Shown here in pieces: positions 56,259-64,000 of a stretch of 64,000 nt of DNA (position 1 is the stretch's first letter; each line of letters starts with the position of its first letter). The DNA comes from DASQMT01 sp963827335 (GTDB taxonomy: Bacteria; Actinomycetota; Thermoleophilia; Solirubrobacterales; Solirubrobacteraceae): assembly GCA_963827335.1 (NCBI GenBank), contig CAWHAP010000015.1, positions 1,005,123-1,069,122 on the forward strand, read 5' to 3'. The position numbers were made by a program, and so were the translations under genes. Under the pieces are notes generated by a model. It searched no databases. It was not told where the DNA came from and saw only the letters and a list, made by a program, of their open reading frames with translations.

Positions 56259-57562
56259 CGCGCGCTCGCCGGGCGGCGCGCCCGGTCGGAGATCAGCAGC
56301 AGCAGCGCGAGCAGCACGAAGTTCGCGACGATCGACGAGCCGCCGTAGGACACGAACGGCAGCGTGACGCCGGTCAGCGGGATCACCTTCGTCACCCCGC
56401 CGACGATCACGAAGACCTGCAGCGCGAACACGGCCGTCAGCCCGGCGGCGAGCAGCTTGGAGAACGAGTCGCGCGCCAGCATGGCGACCTTGAAGCCGCG
56501 CTCGGCCACCATCAGGTAGACGAGCAGCAGCCCGCAGGCGCCGGCGAGGCCCAGCTCGTTCGTGATGACCGCGTAGATCAGGTCGGTCTCGGGCGCCGGC
56601 AGGATCGGCGTGCCGTCGGGTTGGCTGATCGTGGCCTGCCCGAAGCCCGTCCCGAACAGCCCGCCGTCCGCCTGCGCGAACAGCGACTGGGCGATCTGGT
56701 AGGAGCCGCCGTCCTCCCCGTAGAGCACGGGGTCGAACGGATCGCGCCAGGTGTCGATGCGGTTCTGGACGTGCCCGACGGTGCTCGCGAAGAACCAGGC
56801 GCCGAGCGCGAACAGCCCGAGCCCGATGGCCACGAACGAGATCCGGTTCGTGGCCACGTAGATCAGGGCGAGGAAGCCGCCGAAGAACATCAGCGACGAG
56901 CCGAGGTCGCGGATGAACACGAGCATGACCATGGCGCCGCCCCAGATCACGAGCAGCGGGCCGAGGTGCTTGAGCGGCGGCAGCGTGATCCCGGCGAAGC
57001 GCCGCGCGCCCTGCACGAGCACCTGGCGCGTGTCGCGCAGGTACGCGGCGAGGAAGATGACGATCGCGATCTTGCCGAACTCGGCCGGCTGGAAGGAGAT
57101 CGGGCCGATGCCGACGCCCAGGTAGGCGCCGTTGACCTGCTGGCCGATGCCCGGCACGCGCGGCAGCAGAAGCAGCAGCAGCCCGGCCGCGGCGACCGTG
57201 TAGCGGTAGCGCTCGAGCACGCGGAAGTCGCGCAGCAGGACGATCGTGGCGGCGAACAGGACGAGCCCGACCACGAACCACTGCGCCTGCTCGCGCGCGA
57301 GCGTCTCGTCGATCCGGTAGATCACGACCAGGCCGAAGCACGCCAGCACAGCGACGAGCGGGAACAGGTACGGGTCCGCGTAGGGCAGCGTGATGCGGAT
57401 GACCAGGTGGCCGCACAGGCACAGCGCCAGGAAGGCGGCGCCGTAGGTGAGCGACACGTCGGAGAGCTCGGCGGACTGCTGGATGAAGATGGCGGCGAAG
57501 CCCGCGGTGAGCAGCAGCGACGCCGGGACGAGCGCGAGCAGCTCCCGGTTGCGGGGGCTCAC
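56255..57562 (-). CDS. rodA: SEDS peptidoglycan glycosyltransferase (FtsW/RodA family)
   Basis: 435 residues from GTG 57562, GTGA-coupled to the phosphatase gene. About ten to eleven membrane helices. Family motifs are NGAYLGVGIGPISFQPAEFGKIA (in shorter pieces), FIRDLGSSLMFF, the long outer loop TWRDPFDPVLYGEDGGSYQIAQSL and the end GVTLPFVSYGGSSIVANFVLL. It polymerises glycan strands with PbpA. RodA versus FtsW cannot be settled; the cluster order favours RodA. Confidence 0.94.
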   Translation of the reverse strand: MSPRNRELLALVPASLLLTAGFAAIFIQQSAELSDVSLTYGAAFLALCLCGHLVIRITLPYADPYLFPLVAVLACFGLVVIYRIDETLAREQAQWFVVGLVLFAATIVLLRDFRVLERYRYTVAAAGLLLLLLPRVPGIGQQVNGAYLGVGIGPISFQPAEFGKIAIVIFLAAYLRDTRQVLVQGARRFAGITLPPLKHLGPLLVIWGGAMVMLVFIRDLGSSLMFFGGFLALIYVATNRISFVAIGLGLFALGAWFFASTVGHVQNRIDTWRDPFDPVLYGEDGGSYQIAQSLFAQADGGLFGTGFGQATISQPDGTPILPAPETDLIYAVITNELGLAGACGLLLVYLMVAERGFKVAMLARDSFSKLLAAGLTAVFALQVFVIVGGVTKVIPLTGVTLPFVSYGGSSIVANFVLLALLLLISDRARRPASAR

Positions 57563-58911
57563 TCGAGCTGGCCCCTCTCCAGCGCGATCACGAGGTCCTC
57601 CGCGTCGTCGCGCGCGCGCCACTCGTGGTCGAGGATGCGGGCGCGGCGGGTCGCCGGCACGTCGGCGAGCGTCACGCCGGAGCGGTAGTAGCGCTCGTAG
57701 AGGTCGATCCCGAACGGCAGCTCGTAGGGCAGCCCGCGGAAGATCGAGACGGTCCGCCCGTCGGCCGGGTCGGTGCCGATGAAGAAGACGGTGCGGCTCG
57801 CGAGCCAGGCGCCGACGGCGAGCGGCATGACGACGAGCAGGACCAGGAGCAGGAGCCCGCCGGAGCGCTTGCGCCGCCGCCTCCGCTTCGCGGGCGGCGC
57901 GGGGGGCGGCGCGTCGTCGGGCAGCGGCATGGTGCGCGGCGGTGGCTCGCGGGCCGGGGCCGCTGCACCGCCCTCCTCGAGCCGCGGGTCACCGGGCCGC
58001 AGCGCCTGCAGCGCCACGGTGCCGTGACGCCGGTACTCGGCCTCGCGCTCGTCGTCCGGGACGGCCGCGGACCCGGCCGGCTTGGTCAGGCCCTGGCGCG
58101 GCTCCAGCGCCTCGCCGGCGTACGTCTCGTACTCACCGGCGGCCGCGGACTCGACCGTCGCCTGCTCGCGCGCCGGGTCGCCGCGCCGGTCGTCCACGTC
58201 CTCGAGCCGGAACAGGATGACCGTGATGTTGTCGCGCCCGCCCGCCTCGTTCGCCGCGGCGATCAGCGCCCGGCCCGTCTGCTCGAGCGAGCGGCCGTCG
58301 TCCTCCAGCAGCGGCTTGAGCTTCGGCTCGTGGACCATCGAGGTCAGGCCGTCGGAGCACAGCAGGAAGACGTCGCCGGCGCGGGCCGGGAACGCCTCGA
58401 CGTCGACCTCGACCGTCGGCTCGGGACCGAGCGCACGGGTGATCACGGAGCGCTGCGGGTGCGACTCGGCCTGCTCCTCGGTGAGCTTGCCGCGCGCCAC
58501 GAGCTCGCCGACGAGCGAATGGTCGTGCGTGAGCCGCATCAGCTCCCCGCCGCGCAGGAGGTAGCAGCGGCTGTCGCCGACGTGGGCGACGACGACGGTG
58601 TCGCCGTCCACGTAGGCGGCCGTGACCGTCGTGCCCATCCCCGCGCGCTGGGAGTCCGTGCGGGCCTGCTCGTGGATCTGCGCGTTGGCGGCCTGGATCA
58701 GCTCGACGAGCGCCTCGGCCGGCTGGCGCCGGTCGGGCAGGCCGTCCTCGAAGCGGCGGACCGCCAGCTCGGACGCGACCTCGCCCGCCTGGGCGCCGCC
58801 CATGCCGTCGGCGACCACGAACAGCGGCGCGCGGACGAAGTAGTTGTCCTCGTTGCCCTGGCGCTGCCGGCCCAGGTCGGAGTCGTGGAAGTGCTCGGCG
58901 ATCCGGAGCAT
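57559..58911 (-). CDS. pstP: PP2C-family Ser/Thr phosphatase PstP
   Basis: 450 residues from ATG 58911. The PP2C domain (about 1-240) has DLGRQRQGNEDNYFV, VVADGMGGAQAGEVAS, MGTTVTAAYVDGDTVVVAHVGDSRCYLL (in shorter pieces), LCSDGLTSMV and GGRDNITVILF, so the metal-binding Asp residues are present. A Pro-rich linker, a membrane helix near 347-365 and a small outer domain follow. It reverses phosphorylation by the cluster's kinases. Confidence 0.96.
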   Translation of the reverse strand: MLRIAEHFHDSDLGRQRQGNEDNYFVRAPLFVVADGMGGAQAGEVASELAVRRFEDGLPDRRQPAEALVELIQAANAQIHEQARTDSQRAGMGTTVTAAYVDGDTVVVAHVGDSRCYLLRGGELMRLTHDHSLVGELVARGKLTEEQAESHPQRSVITRALGPEPTVEVDVEAFPARAGDVFLLCSDGLTSMVHEPKLKPLLEDDGRSLEQTGRALIAAANEAGGRDNITVILFRLEDVDDRRGDPAREQATVESAAAGEYETYAGEALEPRQGLTKPAGSAAVPDDEREAEYRRHGTVALQALRPGDPRLEEGGAAAPAREPPPRTMPLPDDAPPPAPPAKRRRRRKRSGGLLLLVLLVVMPLAVGAWLASRTVFFIGTDPADGRTVSIFRGLPYELPFGIDLYERYYRSGVTLADVPATRRARILDHEWRARDDAEDLVIALERGQLE

Positions 58912-58920
58912 GGGTCTCGG

Positions 58921-59397
58921 TCAGCGCTCGAAGGTGAAGGCGGTGTCGCCGATGCGGATGCGGTCCCCCGGGTGCAGGGGCTGCGGTCCCCGCAGCGGCT
59001 CGTCGTTGAGGTAGGTCCCGTTGGTCGAGCCCAGATCCTCCAACACGATGACATCCCCGTGCGGGACGAGTCGTGCGTGGCGCGAGGAGGCGAACGAGTC
59101 CTCGAGCACGATGTCGGCCTGATCGCCGCGCCCGAGCAGGGCGCCCTCGGACAGGTCGTAGGCCGCCCCGACCCGCAGCCCGGCGCCCGAGCCGACCCGC
59201 AGCTTCGGCGCGCCCGCGGCACGCTGCGCGGCGCCGGCGGTGTGCATGCCGGTCGCGTCGTAGTCCTGCGCCGGCGCCGCCTCGTCGCCGGCCGAGCGGC
59301 GCAGGTCCTTCAGCGCGGAGCGCGCCATCCAGAGCAGGAAGAGGTAGAGGACGGCGAGGAAGCCGAACTTCAGGGCGACGGCGACGGGATCGAGCAC
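58921..59397 (-). CDS. fhaB: FHA-domain protein FhaB (FipA)
   Basis: 158 residues from GTG 59397. An N-terminal membrane helix (ALKFGFLAVLYLFLLWMA) is followed by a linker and an FHA domain at about 85-155 (GALLGRGDQADIVLEDSFASSRHARL, EDLGSTNGTYLN, IRIGDTAFTFE). The G-R, S-x-x-H and N-G phosphothreonine-binding residues are present. It recruits phosphorylated partners to the division or elongation complex. Confidence 0.94.
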   Translation of the reverse strand: MLDPVAVALKFGFLAVLYLFLLWMARSALKDLRRSAGDEAAPAQDYDATGMHTAGAAQRAAGAPKLRVGSGAGLRVGAAYDLSEGALLGRGDQADIVLEDSFASSRHARLVPHGDVIVLEDLGSTNGTYLNDEPLRGPQPLHPGDRIRIGDTAFTFER

Positions 59398-59406
59398 GGT
59401 GGGGTT

Positions 59407-60168
59407 CTACTCCAGCTCGAAGACGGCGCGCGACGTCCCCAGCTCGATCACGTCGCCGGGCTTGATCGACTGGGGCCGGTCGGGATCCACGCGCTTGCCG
59501 TTGACCTTGATGCCGTTGGTGGAGCCGAGGTCGCGCACGATCCACGACCCGCCCGAGGGCCGGACCTCGGCGTGCTTGCGCGAGACGTTCTGGTCGTCGA
59601 GCACGATGTCGGCCTCCCGCGAGCGGCCGAGCGTCGCGCCGCGCGAGCCGAGCAGCTCGGCCTTGCCGCCGATCCGCAGCCGGGCGCTGCCGCGGCGCGG
59701 GTCGGGCTCGCGCAGCGGCTCGGAGAGCCGGTCGGAGGAGGAGTAGACCATCGTGTGGCCCTCCTCGGCCGGATGGGGCTCCGAGTTCGGATCGTCGTGC
59801 GGGCGCACCAGTCGGGCCTGGATGCCGAACTCGCCCAGCCGCAGCCGCTCGTCGGTCTTGAACGCGATCTCCGGCGGGGTGAGCAGCGCGACCCGCTCGC
59901 GCCGGGCGTGCTCGAGCAGGTAGCCCGACAGCTCCGAGCGCAGCTCGTCCTCGTAGCCCGAGAACTGCTCGCGGTCGGCCGGCGAGAGCCAGACGGCGTA
60001 CTCGTTCGGCACGTAGGTGCGGCTGAGCGACTGCACGCGGTGCTCGTCCATCTCGCGTGCGAGCTTGCGCGCGATCTCCACCGGCCGCACCTCGGACTTG
60101 AAGGCGCGCGAGAACGTGCCCTCGACCAGGCCGGCGAGCTTGGACTCGAGGTTGCGCAGCACGCTCAT
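59407..60168 (-). CDS. fhaA: FHA-domain protein FhaA (DUF3662 plus FHA)
   Basis: 253 residues from ATG 60168. The N-terminal DUF3662 domain (about 5-115; GLVEGTFSRAFKSEVRPVEIARKLAREMD, VPNEYAVWLSPADREQF in pieces) is joined by a short linker to an FHA domain (about 170-250; GATLGRSREADIVLDDQNVSRKHAEVR, RDLGSTNGIKVNG). In mycobacteria FhaA binds phosphorylated MviN and RodA-PbpA partners. The linker is much shorter than in mycobacteria. Confidence 0.94.
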   Translation of the reverse strand: MSVLRNLESKLAGLVEGTFSRAFKSEVRPVEIARKLAREMDEHRVQSLSRTYVPNEYAVWLSPADREQFSGYEDELRSELSGYLLEHARRERVALLTPPEIAFKTDERLRLGEFGIQARLVRPHDDPNSEPHPAEEGHTMVYSSSDRLSEPLREPDPRRGSARLRIGGKAELLGSRGATLGRSREADIVLDDQNVSRKHAEVRPSGGSWIVRDLGSTNGIKVNGKRVDPDRPQSIKPGDVIELGTSRAVFELE

Positions 60169-60225
60169 CGCGGGCTCCCCGTTCGCATGCGGTCCAAGTA
60201 TGGCGGCGCGGGGCGCCGCCCGTGC

Positions 60226-61962
60226 TCAGGGCTCCGGGTCCGCGGGCTCCGGCGCGGGCGGCCGGCGCAGCTGGGCGAGCGCCACCGCGGCCGCGCAGGC
60301 GACCAGCGCTCCCGTCACCAGGCCGTGCGGCTCGGCCTGCCCGACCCGGTCGCCGAGCCACTCCCCGAGCGCGATCGTGGTGGCCGCGACGCCTGCGGCC
60401 CAGACGCTCGCGGCGACGACGTCGGCCGACAGGGAGCGGCCCCGCACGATCCACGGCAGCACGACGGCCGCCGCGCCCCAGACGAGCGCGAGCACGAGCG
60501 CGCCGGACGAGGCGGCGGGCGCGATCACGTCGCCGGCGGTGATCCCGGGCGCGCCGTCGAAGCGCGGCCGCGTGGGCGTGCCGGGCGCGGCGCCGAAGAC
60601 GAGCGTGCGGCCGGCGAGCGGCTCGGTCAGCACGACCCACCACGCGCCGAGCGCGCCGAGGGCCAGCCGCGCGGGCCAGCGGGGGGCGCGGCCCGCCAGC
60701 GCCGGGTAGGCGCCCGCGAGGCCGGCCAGGCCGAGCAGGGGCGCGGCGGCGGGCAGCGGCCACGCCCGGCCGTCCGCGCGCAGCAGCAGCGCCGGCGCCA
60801 GGGCGAGCGCGAGGACGAGGACGGCCGCCCCGGGCCGGGGCGCCGGGCTGAAGGCGAGCAGCGCCGGCACCGCGAGCGTGGCGCTCAGCCAGCCGAGTCG
60901 CGGGAGCGCGGCGACGAGCGCCACCACGACCAGCGCCGCGAGTGGCGGGGGGACCGCCGGATCGGGCGTGAGGCCCGCGAGCGCGGCCCAGGCCAGGCCG
61001 CCCGCGGCCGCCGGCGCGACGAGACGGCCGAGGGCGGGCGGCAGCACGGGCAGCTCGCGCTCGAGCGGGTGGGGTGCGATGCTGCCGCCCTTGTCGGAGA
61101 CCTCGCCGAGCGCGTCGGCGAGCGCGTCGAACAGGTCGTCGAGCCCGCCGCGCTCCTCGGGGTCGGGCCGCACGGCGCGGTCGAGCGCCGCGCACAGCGC
61201 CGGCGGGAGATCGGCCCGCCGGCGGCCGAGCGGCGGGAGCTGCGTGCCGATGCGCCGCGCGGTCGCGCTGGGCGAGCCGGCGCTGACGGGGTTCGCGCCG
61301 GCGAGCGCCTCGTAGAGCACGAGCGCGAGCGCGTAGAGGTCGGCACGCTCGTCGACCGGCCGGCCGGCGGCCTGCTCGGGCGCCATGTACGCCAGCGTCC
61401 CCACCACGTCGCCGGTCAGCGTCAGCGCGTCCTCGCCGGCGAGGTGCGCCACGCCGAAGTCGGTCAGCTTCGCCGCCCCGCGGCGGGAGCTCGGTGCGTC
61501 CGGGACGATGACGTTCTGCGGCTTGACGTCGCGGTGGATCACGCCGCGCTCGTGCGCGTGCTCCAGCGCGTCGGCCAGGGCCAGCCCGACGCGGAGCACG
61601 TCGCGGTCCGACAGCTCGCCGGCCGCCTCGAGCTGCGCCAGGGTCCGGCCCTCGACGAGCTCGGAGACGAGGTAGCGGCAGCCGTCCTCCTCCCCGGCGT
61701 CGAACAGGGCCACGATCGCGTCGTGGTCGAGCCGCGCGACCGCGCGCGCCTCGCGCTGCGCGCGCTCCGGGGCCGCGCCGCCGGCCGGGATCACCTTGAC
61801 CGCGACGGGGCGGCCGAGCTGCTCGTCGCGCGCCGCGTAGACCGTGCCGAAGCCGCCGGCGCCGAGGCGCGCGCCCAGGCGGTAGCGGCCCATGGCGAGG
61901 CCGTTGGAGACCCCCGCCGGCGGACGGGCGGCGACGGCGGGCAGCTCCTCCGTGGCGCTCAC
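60226..61962 (-). CDS. Ser/Thr kinase fused to a polytopic membrane domain
   Basis: 578 residues from GTG 61962. Kinase domain about 24-265: GARLGAGGFGTVYAARD, PVAVKVIPAG, HRDVKPQNVIV near 142, DFGVAHLAG and MAPEQAAGRPVDE. The C-terminal half (about 305-565) is a run of roughly eight to ten hydrophobic helices rich in Ala and Leu with conserved-looking loops. There is no PASTA or other sensor domain. This topology places signal input in the membrane. It heads the run fhaA-fhaB-pstP-rodA-pbpA-pknB-ddl and is likely the second kinase of the cluster (PknA position). Confidence 0.88.
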   Translation of the reverse strand: MSATEELPAVAARPPAGVSNGLAMGRYRLGARLGAGGFGTVYAARDEQLGRPVAVKVIPAGGAAPERAQREARAVARLDHDAIVALFDAGEEDGCRYLVSELVEGRTLAQLEAAGELSDRDVLRVGLALADALEHAHERGVIHRDVKPQNVIVPDAPSSRRGAAKLTDFGVAHLAGEDALTLTGDVVGTLAYMAPEQAAGRPVDERADLYALALVLYEALAGANPVSAGSPSATARRIGTQLPPLGRRRADLPPALCAALDRAVRPDPEERGGLDDLFDALADALGEVSDKGGSIAPHPLERELPVLPPALGRLVAPAAAGGLAWAALAGLTPDPAVPPPLAALVVVALVAALPRLGWLSATLAVPALLAFSPAPRPGAAVLVLALALAPALLLRADGRAWPLPAAAPLLGLAGLAGAYPALAGRAPRWPARLALGALGAWWVVLTEPLAGRTLVFGAAPGTPTRPRFDGAPGITAGDVIAPAASSGALVLALVWGAAAVVLPWIVRGRSLSADVVAASVWAAGVAATTIALGEWLGDRVGQAEPHGLVTGALVACAAAVALAQLRRPPAPEPADPEP

Positions 61963-61993
61963 GGGCGCTCCCTTCCACGCGCGCGAGGCGCGT

Positions 61994-62013
61994 CCTTCCG
62001 GCTGCACGGAAGG
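61994..62013. repeat. Perfect 7-bp inverted repeat in divergent promoter region
   Basis: CCTTCCG and CGGAAGG with a six-base loop lie between the divergent kinase and CARDB-like genes. It is a candidate operator or hairpin. The A/T-rich stretch TCATATCC at 62056-62063 nearby could be a -10 element for one of the two genes. Confidence 0.4.
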
Positions 62014-62120
62014 GTTCACCGCGGTGCCCGGCGAAAAGGTCCCTCCGAGCCGCCTCATATCCTGTCCGCAGATCCACGGGCCGCGTGCGGAGAGCGCGGC
62101 CGTATCGAGGAGATTCCTTC

Positions 62121-63221
62121 TTGTCCTTCTTCGACGAGGACGACGAGCCGCGTACCCGGGTCCGCCCGAGGCGGACGGCGTCCGCGCGCGGCTCTCCGGC
62201 CCGCCGGACCGCCAGCAGGTGCTGATCCGCCAGATCTCCTCCTCGTCGGGGCGCTGGCCGTGCTCGCCCTGCTCCTCTTCGTGATCGACGGCTGCCGCGA
62301 CTCCGCGCGGGAGAGCGCCCTCAAGGACTACAACCGCTCCGTCGGCTCGATCGTCGCGGACTCCGACCGCCAGGTCGGCAAGCCGTTCTTCGATCTCCTC
62401 CGCAACCCCGGCTCGGGGGACCTGGAGGCCCAGGTCGCGAGCTACATGAGCCAGGCCGAGACGCAGTTCACGCAGGCGAAGCGGATCGACACGCCCGGCG
62501 ACATGGTCCCGGCGCAGCGCTCCTTCCTCGAGGCGATGGAGCTGCGCCGCGACGGGCTCAAGTCGATCGCCGACCAGGTCCGCACCGCGCTCGGCTCGAA
62601 CGCCGAGGCCGCCGACACCGCGATCCGCAACATCACCGGCGCGATGCAGCTGTTCCTCGCCTCCGACGTGATCTACACCACGCGCGTGCTGCCACGCATC
62701 GAGGCCGAGCTGCGCGAGGCCGACGTGGGCGCGCAGCGGCTCCAGCAGACCCAGTTCTTCCCGGGCATCCAATGGCTCGACGAGAGCACGGTCGCCGACG
62801 CGCTCGGCGCCCAGCTGTCCTCGGGCGGGAACGGCGGCGGGCGCGAGCCGGCGCCGGGCCTGCACGGCACCGGGATCGACTCGGTCCAGGTGGGCGACCT
62901 GACGCTGCAGCCCGACGCCGCCAACCGGATCGCCTACGGCGCCGACACCGAGTTCACCGTGAACTTCACGAACCAGGGCGAGAACGACGAGGTCGACGTG
63001 AAGGTCGTCCTGCGCATCGAGGGCGGGCCCAAGCCGCTCCGGTCGAGCGCACCGTCGAGGCGGTCGCCGCGGGCGCGGCGGCGTCCCCGACCCTCGCGCT
63101 CGACACGCCGCCGCCGCTCGACACGCCGGTCGAGATCACCGTCGAGGTCAAGCCGGTGCCCGGCGAGGAGAAGACGGACAACAACAAGTCGACGTACGAC
63201 GCCCTGTTCTCGCAGGAGTAG
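62121..63221 (+). pseudogene. CARDB-like membrane protein gene with three frameshifts
   Basis: Start TTG 62121 with GAGGAGA nine bases upstream. The protein can be followed through three frames: a charged N-terminus (SFFDEDDEPRTRVRPRR), then QQVLIRQI in a second frame (about 62205-62240), then a membrane helix ALAVLALLLFVIDGCRDSARE and a long helical domain to about 63040 in a third frame. A further shift leads to VEITVEVKPVPGEEKTDNNK, the end of a CARDB-like beta domain. Conservation of protein sense on both sides of every break suggests single-base sequencing errors more than decay. The intact product would be a membrane-anchored extracytoplasmic protein. Confidence 0.75.
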
Positions 63222-63249
63222 CGCGCCGGCTTCCGTATCCTGGGGCGGC

Positions 63250-63773
63250 GTGGACGAGCTGACGGATCCGGCCGGCATCGCGGCCCTGTCGGCCGGTGCG
63301 GTCGCGCTGATCGCACTGCTGTGGACCTGCGTCCTCGGAGTGCGGGTGCGCCGGCTCCGCGGCGCGCAGCAGGCGGTGCTCGGGCCCGGCGGCCGCGACG
63401 ACCTGGTCGCGCACGCGGCGCGGCTCCAGGAGGCGTTCGCGCAGCTCGACGACCGGGTCGAGGAGATCGCCGAGCGGCTCGAGGAGCGCATGGCGAACGC
63501 CAAGGAGCGGCTCGACGGGGCGATCGCCTACCGGGCGCTCGTCCGCTACGACGCCTACGGCGAGCTGTCCGGCCACCAGTCAGCGTCGCTCGCGCTGCTC
63601 GACGCCGAGCGCAACGGCGTGGTGCTCTCCTCGATCGCGCACCGCGACACGGCCCGCCTGTACTGCAAGCAGGTGGTCGACGGCCGGGGCGAGCGCCTGC
63701 TCTCGCCGAGGAGGACGAGGCGATCCGCCGCGCGCTGTCCGGCGAGCGCGGCACCGCGGTGCTCGAGGACTAG
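63250..63773 (+). pseudogene. DUF4446 family protein gene with one frameshift
   Basis: Start GTG 63250. An N-terminal membrane helix (AVALIALLWTCVLGVRV), a coiled-coil segment (LDDRVEEIAERLEERMANAKERL) and the DUF4446 core (YRALVRYDAYGELSGHQSASLALLDAE, VVLSSIAHRDTARLYCKQV in pieces) are read in one frame to about 63700. The conserved end (EEDEAIRRALSG) is in the next frame. A single missing base near 63703 explains it. Function of the family is unknown; it commonly lies near pheA and serS in this class. Confidence 0.78.
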
Positions 63774-63780
63774 GCCGCCG

Positions 63781-64000
63781 ATGCGCCCCGCCTACCTGGG
63801 CCCGCCCGGGACGAACTCGCACACGCCCTCGTCGCCGCCGGGGCGGACGTCGAGCCGTCGCGCTGACGACGCTCGGCGCCGTGCTGGGCGCCGTCCAGGA
63901 CGGGGAGGTCGAGTGCGGGCTCGTGCCGATCGAGAACTCCGCGAGGGCGCGGTGGGCGCGACACTGGACGCGCTCGTGTTCGAGGCGCCCGACGTGGTGA
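63781..64000 (+). pseudogene. pheA: Prephenate dehydratase, partial at window end, frameshifted
   Basis: ATG 63781 begins RPAYLGPPGTNSH, the family start (Y-L-G-P-x-G-T-F-S). The following family segments lie in different frames: ALVAAGADVEP, ALTTLGAVLGAVQDGEVECGLVPIENS and EGAVGATLDALVFEAPDVV. At least three single-base shifts are needed. The enzyme makes phenylpyruvate for phenylalanine synthesis. Frame breaks are probably sequence errors, as this is an essential-type pathway gene. Confidence 0.78.

Noticed and set aside
62121..63773. True programmed frameshifting in the last genes
   Set aside because: The breaks are many, random in position and without slippery sequences. Sequence error explains them more simply.

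Overview
The window is about 74% GC and reads as chromosome of a motile actinobacterium, most likely class Thermoleophilia (Solirubrobacterales, Conexibacter/Patulibacter-like). The evidence is the base composition, a Gram-positive type flagellum (no FlgH or FlgI, but FliW and CsrA present), GTG starts and an actinobacterial fhaA-fhaB-pstP-rodA-pbpA-pknB cluster. The genus is inferred from gene content only. I saw no tRNA, rRNA, CRISPR array or insertion sequence, and no gene-free gap longer than 300 bases.

Layout. 1-5 kb (minus strand): envelope and polysaccharide genes (FlgD-Ig-like protein, LytR_C protein, membrane nucleotide-sugar 4,6-dehydratase, DUF354 protein). 5-8 kb (plus strand): STAS protein, DedA protein, UppP-like protein, purM. 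A nested inverted-repeat element lies between purM and the convergent genes at 7975-8145. 8.2-47.3 kb: one flagellar island holding nearly all structural, export, motor, chaperone and regulatory genes. It includes flagellin, two glycosyltransferases, a methyltransferase with a kinase-like tail, two peptidoglycan hydrolases, FlhF, a PilZ protein, motAB, the sigma factor fliA/whiG, and fliW-csrA. 47.4-50.1 kb: a disordered membrane protein, UV-damage endonuclease and a thioesterase-like protein. 50.4-62 kb: a cell-wall and cell-division signalling locus with three Ser/Thr kinases, a PP2C phosphatase, two FHA proteins, a SEDS glycosyltransferase, a class B PBP and ddl. 62.1-64 kb: three conserved genes (CARDB-like membrane protein, DUF4446, pheA), all interrupted by several frameshifts, which suggests poor sequence quality at this end.

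How it works together. The island encodes a FliA/WhiG sigma factor, and eleven promoters of the form TCAAG or TAAAG, exactly 14 nt, then GCCGATCA-like can be read by eye upstream of flagellar operons. They cover flagellin, the glycosyltransferase pair, the CHAP hydrolase, fliO, flbD-motAB, fliJ, flgB, fliS, flaG-fliD, flgF and flgG. Seven lie so close to the start codon that the mRNAs should be leaderless or nearly so. Flagellin, flgB, fliO and fliS have real leaders. The flagellin leader shows the Shine-Dalgarno in the loop of a hairpin, the textbook shape of a CsrA site, which fits the csrA-fliW pair in the same island.

The most novel-looking item is a three-hairpin RNA motif of about 70 nt. 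It is found three times, each time just after a stop codon in sense orientation (fliA, flgF and a kinase gene). Loop sequences are conserved and stem pairs covary. I do not recognise it as a known family.
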